Shown here: piece after piece, positions 56,365 to 64,000 of the stretch
How positions within the stretch are numbered: position 1 is the stretch's first letter
Layout: every line of letters begins with the position of its first letter
Assembly: GCA_039881045.1 (NCBI GenBank)
Contig: JAYWVB010000029.1
Span: 124,001-188,000 of the forward strand
Direction: 5' to 3'
Source: Chaetomium olivaceum
Taxonomy: Eukaryota; Ascomycota; Sordariomycetes; Sordariales; Chaetomiaceae
Length of the DNA: 64,000 nt
Position numbers and translations under genes: made by a program
Notes under the pieces: generated by a model
Databases searched by the model: none
Told to the model about the DNA's origin: nothing
What the model saw: the letters and a program-made list of their open reading frames with translations, nothing else

Positions 56365-56545
56365 GGTTGCGAATGATTAAGTTGGGTAGTTTGCATTTGG
56401 AAAGGTAGGTGCCGATCTTGCAAGGTGAGTAGATCACACGCATGTCAGACGGGAGGCTCGAAGAAATGTAACGGAGAGATGTCGGCAGCTACAAGGGTAG
56501 CCGCCGGAATATGTATTTGCTCTGTTCGGCCTCGTGCCGCCCCTA

Positions 56546-57914
56546 TCACAATGAGAAGTCCTTGTATGTCCACTTCTCGGTGATCTTGGACCTGGCCTGC
56601 TTCTTGAACGGAATCTTCCTCCGCGCCTCCATCTTTCCCCGGATCAGCATGCTGCGGTACCGGTCTTTGAGCAGGTTGCCCTCAGGCTTGAGCAGCCGCA
56701 GAGAATCCTGCAGCTCGTCCGGCAGCACCAGCTCCAAATCCTTCTCTGGGAGCTTGAGTTTGCCTAGTTGCCTCCGCCGCAGCTCGATCTCGTTGCCGTC
56801 GTCGTCGCTGCCATCGCTCATCTCGACCTTCTCCAGCTCCATCTGGCGCTCCTTCTCAGCTACCTCAAGCGCGATCTGCTTGATGCGCTCCTCCTGGACC
56901 CTCCTGCGCTTCATGGCCGCCTCGTGCTTAGCTTTCCGCTCCTCCTCCTTGCGTCGCTTGATCTTGTTCCTCTCGGCCTGCGTTTTGCGCCTTGGGCGCT
57001 TCGTTTTGACGCTCATCTCCTCACCCGCACTCTCGAACCCCTCCCAAGCCGAGTCGTCCTCCCACTCGGAAAGGTCCGCCCGGGCCTCGGCCGCCTCAGC
57101 CTCAGCCGCTGACCGTGCCGCCGCTTCTAGTTTAATGCGCTCGGCCTCGAGAGCCTCGAGCCGTTTGCGCTCTGCCTCCACAGCCTTCTCGCTCTCCTCG
57201 ATTAGTCGTTCCTGGTAGTCGTTGAAGGCGGGGTTGTAGCTGTGGCCACCTCTGGGCTTCGGTACTGCAGGGATGGACTTTCCGCTCGCGGCGAGTGAGA
57301 TGGGTTTCTCGTCTAGCGTCTTGGGCTTCTTCTTCTTCTCGGTCTTGGGGAGGAATCGCTGCTCCTCAGTCACTGGCTCTTCCTTCGGCTCCGCCCAAAC
57401 GTCGTACTCGGCGTCGACAACTGCGACCGTCGAGTCGTGGTGGCCGTCGGCGACCTTCTTTATCCTCGTGAGCTCCTTATGTGTGACATAGGTGGTCCGT
57501 TGCTTCTTGACGGGGAGAATGCCATCGGTGGTCTTGTCGCCAGCCCTTTTGCGCATAGGTACCGCCGCTACTGCCGACCTCTGGGCAATAATTTCGTCGG
57601 CTTTCAGCCTCTTCTTGACATGTTTGGGGAACCGCTTCGTGAGCTCTGCATCGCCCTTCACATCGATGGTGAAGAGATCCGCTGAGTCTTTCTCGGCAAT
57701 GACTCCTCTGAAAAACTGTCAGTCAGGTCCTTCTAAATATTGCCCACTGCTAAGCAACGTACCCCTTGATAATCTGGTCGGTGAGCTCCTCGAGGCCCTG
57801 TTGAACTTCGGAAATGTCGACATTTTTGCGCCACGCCTTCTTGCCTTTCCTCGAGGGTTGCTTGTACTGTTGGGGGGCATCCGGGTTGCCCGAAAGGGGC
57901 CTTAGAACTGGCAT
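56546..57914 (-). CDS. NOP53: Ribosome biogenesis protein NOP53
   Basis: Nucleolar 60S assembly factor that recruits the exosome-Mtr4 machinery (established for yeast Nop53). Exons 57914-57763 and 57707-56546 give 437 residues. N-terminal LRPLSGNPDAPQQYKQPSRK and KKAWRKNVDISEVQQGLEEL are family marks; LFTIDVKGD follows; PRGGHSYNPAFNDYQ is the conserved central box; a long Lys/Arg/Glu coiled-coil occupies about residues 225-350; the C-terminus has LKPEGNLLKDRYRSMLIRG and RSKITEKWTYKDF. The single intron begins GTACGT and ends TTTCAG. Confidence 0.93.
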
Positions 57915-58474
57915 TGTGAAAGTGGCGGAATGTCAGAGCTGGTATGCCAATTGTCCCTGGTTGGGTGTTTTCACAGTGTTTCCCTTGCGACTGAATCGCC
58001 GGTTCCTCATGCGCAACAAACGGTGGGGTCGCTCTCAAAATTTCCAGCCGACAGGGAACGATAAGATAAGGATAAGGTTGCGGTGGGTGGTGGGTCCACA
58101 ACCAGCCCACGCGGCCAGGCCTTGCTCACTGACAGCTGGCAGACATGGCGGCCGCCAGGAGCTCGAACGCGCCAGCGACGCATCCCTTTTCAGTGGCGCT
58201 CGAGGTCAGGGCCGATTGCTGCCAGGTGCCAACGCCAATGCCCATCGATTCAATTCCCGTCACAAAGGGACCGCCCACTTAGAGAATACTTTGCGCCAGC
58301 CAGTGCCGAAGAGAACCTGGCCTCAATAGATTTATTCTCACCTTAGGCACCTCATAGAACCCCCCAGGCGATCAAAGCCTATCGTTTCTGCGCCATCCTC
58401 ACTGCCGAACCCCTCCTCCTCCGCATCCCTGAGAACGACACCCAACCGTTGCCCCCCTACCTCAGACCACCATC
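57915..58474. other. Divergent promoter region of NOP53 and RAB6
   Basis: No ORF supported beyond shadow frames; C-rich leader precedes the RAB6 ATG. Confidence 0.5.
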
Positions 58475-59370
<896 letters not shown>

Positions 59371-60088
59371 ACGAGGTGGCTTGGATAGGCGAGATGATGA
59401 GAGAGAAAGGCAGGGCCATGGTACGAGAGGGAGGGAAGGGCAGAGATACCCCACGTCCGTTGAGATTGCCCTTCTTCGATGGCCAACGAAGAGGATCCGG
59501 CGGAGTGGGAGGTGGTGTGTGCGACTGCATCAGCGTTACATGAATCAATCTAATAATATGTACTTCATGACCTTTACGTTGAGAGTCGTCTTCGCCTCAT
59601 GGCATTGTGTGACTTGGGAGGAGCGCATCTGTGATCACTAGACAGGGTTGTATAAAGAGCATCCTGATTTGGAGAATCTCAACTCAGTTTGCAACCTCAA
59701 TCTAACCAACCAATATATTTTGTCATCCCTCAGTTCAAGGGCCCAGGCCTCTCAGGGTGCCTATCTAATCACAAGCCATTATTTTGTGGCAACTTTCCCT
59801 CCAATTAACGCCAATTCGCCAGTTTCCCGAATCGATGGTGTCTATGAGTGCCAGGTGAGGCAGAGGCACTTGCGTCCAACGAAGCTAGCGCCGATGCTGG
59901 ATGATATGAGCCCCTACCCTCCCGAAGCTTGGATGTAGTCCTGGGTGTTGCTTTGCCATCATTGCCATCCTGGATGCTACGAGAGATGCGCCGACGGCAA
60001 GGTATTTAGCGTCTGCATCTGAATCCACAGAAGCAAGCCCCAGGATAGATCGTTGAGGGCGCCGCGGGTATCGTTAGCAATAACACCC
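59371..60088. other. Convergent intergenic, nothing recognised
   Basis: Between the stops of YPT6 (+) and RLP24 (-). Short frames only. Confidence 0.5.
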
Positions 60089-60826
60089 TCAGTCGGTCTC
60101 CATGTCGTCGTCCTCGTCGTCCTCGTCGTCGTCCTCCATGCCCTCGTGCATGTGCCCGGCCATCGCCTCGGTGATCTCTTCGACCCCACCGTCGGTGCGC
60201 ACGCGGAGCCTGCGCGTCTCGCCGCCAAACGCCTTGGTTTTCTTGCTGCTGCGCAGGGTGGCCAGCTCCTCGCGCTCGAGGTCCTCGACATCGACGCCCT
60301 GCTCGACGGCCAGCTCGGCCAGGCGCTTCTTCTCGCTGCCGCGCAGGCGGGGCAGCAGGTGCTCGTTGTCGGCGACGAGCTTGCGGGCAGCGGCGACCTC
60401 GCGGGCGCGCTTGCCAGCCATGCGCTTCTTGTAGAAGATGCGCTCGCGGCGCGACCGGATCTCGCTGATGCGCTCCATGGCCTTGAGCGTCTTGGCGAAG
60501 AGCTCGCGGTCGTACCGCACCGGCACGTTGCGCCGCGCCGCGAACTGCAGCGTGCTGTCCACCACCATCTCCTTGCCCGCGTTTTTGCGGTACGCCTTGG
60601 TCCACTTGAGCTTGCGGGGGTTGCGCTTCATCTTGAAGTTCTTGTGGCACTTGGACCGACAGAACCGGAAGGATTTGCCTGTGGGAAAGACGAGCAGTCA
60701 GTATCTAACCTGGAACTGAAATATGGAATTGAGACAGCGGGAAGACGAACCATCATTCCTGTTGAACGTGATGCCCTTGCTGGGCCACGCAGGCCGCCCG
60801 CAAAAGAAACAATTCTCGACACGCAT
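60089..60826 (-). CDS. RLP24: Ribosome biogenesis protein RLP24
   Basis: Placeholder for ribosomal protein L24 on pre-60S particles, exchanged in the cytoplasm by the AAA ATPase Afg2/Drg1 (established in yeast). Exons 60826-60751 and 60678-60089 give 221 residues. Zinc-binding [18 protein letters not shown] and, across the intron, [19 protein letters not shown] form the L24e domain; [13 protein letters not shown] and [16 protein letters not shown] follow; the acidic C-terminal tail [15 protein letters not shown] is typical of RLP24 and absent from L24 itself. The donor is GTTCGT, slightly unusual. Confidence 0.94.
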
Positions 60827-63201
60827 CTTAAGACTCGGGACCGGTGGTTGTCAAGGGTTGCCGAGGGTGATGGTCAAACTGCACAACCTCACTAGGGTCG
60901 ACGCAGGCCTCGATGTCCGCCGAAAAAAATTGACCGCCTTCGCAACTGGGCGGAATAAAAGTGGGGGAGAACCCCACGCTTATCGCTTGTTATCGAGCAC
61001 CGCGGCGACAACTTAGGGTTAGGGTCGACACTGACTTCAAAATGCCCGTGTCCAAAGCTAAGCTTGGAAGAGAAGCAGAAAACTAAGCAAAAGAAATCGA
61101 ATAAAAGCAAATGGAATAAATAAAATGCAGATGAAGTATACAGATTCGTTAGGCTTCCGGAAATCTTTTTCTCGTTTCTACAATCAAAGGTTTGGTAGAA
61201 TTTTCACTCAAAGTTCGGCCGCTTTTCCGAATGAGTTGTTTCGTGTTTCCTTCACATGGGCTCTGGCGCGTCCCAGAAGCTCCACCACAACATCATCAAC
61301 AGCCCGGGCAGCTTCCATGGCTCTGAAGTTTCGAGACGCAGCACAATCCAAGCCCCAGTGTTATTGTGAAATGAGTAGTTGCGACAGACAGCATTTGTCT
61401 CATACATCACCAGCACAGAGAAATGTTTGAATCCTGCTCATTCGGAAGTTCCATTGTTTCAGCTACACGCTGTTGCGACGACTGGTGAACACAAATGCGA
61501 CGCCGGAAATGTGAAGGCTGGGCTTTGATCAATTCATCTTCTTCCCACCGTGTTGTCTCCGTCGCAGAGATCCAATTCTTGCAAGCTCGATTGGCAGCAT
61601 ACGACCCAACCTCGTCCTCGTCAATTGGGCCCGGAAAGCTGATCACTGCCAAGCCGACGCCCCGTTTGAGGTCTCCTTTGATGTGGATCCCTTCCCGGCT
61701 GAGGAGACTCTCACGAGACCATCGCTCAGGCAACTGCAACATGGTGGCGCTTGAAGATGAAGGATCGAGCATTCGAGGTCCAGGGTTCTTCCAACCCCCA
61801 AGCTAATCATTGTTTCCTTTTTCTGGGTTTCCTGGCCCCAAAACCTCCGCTGCGATTTGCACACGTATGGATTTCCCCAGCTGAGCTAAGGCGGCGAGAC
61901 CGGGGGCTTTGGGGCGTGACCTTTTCGCTGGGCCCTGGCTGGACTCTGCTGCCGCATCAGGAAGCCCGCGCGCGTCGGTCTGAACCGGCGGTGTCTCCTC
62001 TCAACCGAGTCCAAAATCAACTAGATCAATTCCCAGACATTAGCTCTTGATCGTACGAAGTCCGGCGACTACCAACTCGTCTCCACGATTTAAGCTTTAG
62101 AGTCCGTCGTGTCCCGTCGTGCCCACACGAGCAAATGCCCGACGTGCCAACAGAAGGGGCCCTTTGGCGATTCCTCACTCCACCAGCTCCACTCCATCGC
62201 GGGGGTGGAGTCCGGGGAATGTGGAGCTTCAACGCGGCCGGGTCCACCAACCGCCCAACCCCTGCTCTCCACGCTAACGCGCTGGAATGAAGCAAGCCCC
62301 GGATTGATATGGGTATCGACTTCGACGTTCGAGTTCAGCTTGTATTCTGGTGTCGTCTCGACTTGTGAAATGGGAAGGTTGGATGGTCGAAGTGGGAGAG
62401 GCCACGACTAAATTGAAATAAGGGACAGATGCGACAATCATCTCCTCTCTCCCCTTGTCGGATGCGCACATGGCGCCATGCCAACCTATTTGAGTCAGGC
62501 AGAGGACCATGCTCACTGGCAATCAGGAGCTGCGCGACTGCAGAGTGACGTCCCACCCCAGCCATGATTGGCGCTGGTTAATACGGCGACGTTTACCCCG
62601 CTCCGCAGCTGGCCGCTATGGTATGTTCCAGGCCTCTTTTGGGAAGGAACCCCCTGACAGCAGGGACGTTGTTTCTGGTCCTCCAAAGCGGGCAAGCGGC
62701 AAGCGGCTGTCGGGCAGCTGGGCAGAGGCGTTGTATCCCAGCCCATCTGTCTCAGTCGCTCATGCCCATCAGGAATAAAGGGGCGAGGTGTGCCCTCCTT
62801 CTCCAGCTTCTCCTCTTTGTGCGACAACAACTTCCCCGAGACGTCACAGTTATTACCGCCATCAGCTGTAAACATCACGCACGCTCTCAAATCTATCTGT
62901 TTTACCTTTCAACACCAACTTCTCCCGGCGTCAGGATATCGAGTCGATAAACTATCGCTCCTTCCCACAGGTAAGCTATCACTTTGTTATTGTTTTGCCA
63001 ACCTGGCTTTCCTGGGTACCAGCTTGCTGTGCTGGCAAGACCCCGCACATTGCCACCCTCCCCTTCCCTACTACTGTACCTCGCCCCAGATCTCCTCATT
63101 CTTTTATCATCAGCTCACCCACTAACATTCACGGCTCAATCCAGCTACCGCACAAGCACCAACAACAATACCAATAACACAATCTCCACTCTACCGCCAA
63201 C
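60827..63201. other. Long intergenic region with a 5'-leader intron
   Basis: Holds the RLP24 promoter and no supported ORF across about 2 kb. An apparent leader intron, GTAAGC at 62971 to CCAG at 63144, belongs to the gene at 63202. A tRNA A-box-like TAGCTCAGCTGG lies on the minus strand near 61884 without a matching cloverleaf. Confidence 0.45.
61013..61024 (+). promoter_or_regulatory. Two telomere-type repeats TTAGGGTTAGGG upstream of RLP24
   Basis: Lies 187 bases before the RLP24 ATG. In several fungi TTAGGG-type elements in promoters of ribosomal genes are bound by Tbf1-like factors; that role here is inference. Confidence 0.5.
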
Positions 63202-63525
63202 ATGCCCGTCCGCATTCCCGCTACCACCAGGACTGAGGTCTTTTGCATGGGCGCGGCTGGTGTCACCGGCTTCGCCCCCTTCTACCTGATGGCTCCCGGC
63301 GCTGAGGAGCGTCTCTCAAGACAGACTGTCAAGTGGGCTCCCCGGTGGGAACGCAACATCACCTTCTTCAGGAACCCCGTCGAGAGGGGTATCCAGCGGC
63401 TCTCGCCCCCTGTCGAGCGGACCGTCAAGAAGATCGAGCACCGTCTTCCCTTGGAGAAGGCGGCCAAGAGGACAGATATGAGCATCAAGAGGAACCTCGA
63501 CAGGTTGGGCATCAAGCACACCTAG
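63202..63525 (+). CDS. Conserved-looking small protein, unknown function
   Basis: Single exon of 107 residues. The N-terminus MPVRIPATTRTEVFCMGAAG leads into a short hydrophobic stretch GAAGVTGFAPFYLMAPGAEE (about residues 17-36), followed by a basic, partly repeated region with ERGIQRLSPPVERTVKKIEH and MSIKRNLDRLGIKH. Codon use is GC-rich at third positions, like the clear genes. Start chosen at the first ATG after a long pyrimidine-rich leader that appears to contain an intron (62971-63144). A small membrane-anchored, perhaps mitochondrial, protein is possible; I do not recognise a family. Confidence 0.65.
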   Translation: MPVRIPATTRTEVFCMGAAGVTGFAPFYLMAPGAEERLSRQTVKWAPRWERNITFFRNPVERGIQRLSPPVERTVKKIEHRLPLEKAAKRTDMSIKRNLDRLGIKHT

Positions 63526-63695
63526 GTGAAGGTCCGCCAGGTTGATGAATGACGGAACAACATAACATGGGGTGCATGGAGAGTCTCGTTTGAACAGTCC
63601 GGGTCTCTTATCTCCTTGTACATATCACCACGATGCATGTCGGGGGTTCTGGTTGATTGGCTGCGATGATTTAGGAAGGAATGGGCTTCATCATG

Positions 63696-63959
63696 CTAAT
63701 CCTCTGGCGAGTCGCCCACGGGGATGTCCGTGGGCACGCCATCGAGATAGCACCTACACATACGCTGCCGGGACACAGCTAGCATAGCTACCGGCCTATG
63801 GTCACCCAAGGTCGGCAATATAAGCGCCGCTTCGTTAAAGTACAGTCGCAGTTCCTCGCGGTCGTGAAAAGAATTGGGTAATTTGTCCACTATTACCCTG
63901 GGAGCTGACCTCTTTGCTCCAACATGTGCGGCCACCGCCTTGTTTCCCCTCCGAAGCAA
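63696..63959 (-). CDS. Possible 3' exon of a gene entering from the right edge
   Basis: The minus frame ends at 63696 after PRVIVDKLPNSFHDREELRL and TLGDHRPVAMLAVSRQRMCR, with protein-like composition. No convincing start lies inside the window, so it would be a last exon or C-terminal piece. Family not recognised; it may also be chance. Confidence 0.3.
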   Translation of the reverse strand: MLRRGNKAVAAHVGAKRSAPRVIVDKLPNSFHDREELRLYFNEAALILPTLGDHRPVAMLAVSRQRMCRCYLDGVPTDIPVGDSPED

Positions 63960-64000
63960 CGAGAACCATCACCACCCTACCGCCCAACACTCTCCGCTTA

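Noticed and set aside
61013..61024. Telomere or chromosome end
   Set aside because: Only two TTAGGG units with unique gene sequence on both sides; more likely a promoter element.
61860..61910. A-box-like TAGCTCAGCTGG on the minus strand
   Set aside because: The D stem does not close (no GAGC partner) and no matching B box or acceptor stem follows.

Overview
The window is fungal nuclear DNA from a filamentous ascomycete, most likely Sordariales and probably near Chaetomiaceae (the taxonomic placement is inference). Genes are split by many short introns of about 45-190 bases with GT-AG ends and CTRAY-like branch sites. The gene set includes NACHT/STAND and ankyrin-type fungal proteins, a Clr5-domain protein, small secreted cysteine-rich proteins, a Ca-binding external NADH dehydrogenase, and GH3, GH12 and AA9 enzymes. 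I found no prokaryotic, plasmid or viral content and no convincing tRNA.

Layout. 1-7.9 kb is an accessory block: a 5'-truncated LINE copy with target-site duplications, a ~305-310 bp direct duplication, a broken helix-turn-helix ORF, a minisatellite, a Clr5-domain gene and an ankyrin-type gene. 8-10 kb is cytosolic glutamyl-tRNA synthetase. 10.7-17.9 kb alternates three small secreted proteins and a sedolisin protease with a second LINE copy and a 126-bp tandem duplication. 18.5-41 kb is mostly housekeeping: REX4, a cyclopropane-fatty-acid-synthase-like enzyme, RNase H2 subunit C, an aminotransferase, a large disordered RGG-tailed protein, ATP synthase subunit f and the NDUFS4-type complex I subunit (sharing one promoter region), GID8, uridine kinase and the external NADH dehydrogenase. 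41.8-54.8 kb is a plant-cell-wall segment (GH3 beta-xylosidase, GH12 endoglucanase, AA9 LPMO) that also holds a decaying MATE transporter and a NACHT protein. 55-64 kb is a short-chain dehydrogenase, NOP53, RAB6/YPT6, RLP24 and a small conserved-looking ORF.

How the genes fit together. REX4, NOP53 and RLP24 serve ribosome assembly. ATP17, the NDUFS4 orthologue and the NADH dehydrogenase serve mitochondrial energy metabolism. GH3, GH12 and AA9 would act together outside the cell on hemicellulose and cellulose. The secreted peptides and the STAND/ankyrin proteins sit next to repeats, the usual setting for fast-evolving interaction and self/non-self genes.

Two points for a reader. First, several otherwise intact genes (GluRS, aminotransferase, the RGG protein, AA9) are broken by single-base indels, mostly in G/C runs, which looks more like consensus error than biology; the MATE gene by contrast carries stops plus a frameshift and may be a true pseudogene. 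Second, the most novel-looking candidate is the gene at 15231-15605: a pre-pro-peptide whose KR cleavage site abuts a 12-base micro-exon and releases a CX3C-X12-CX3C peptide.
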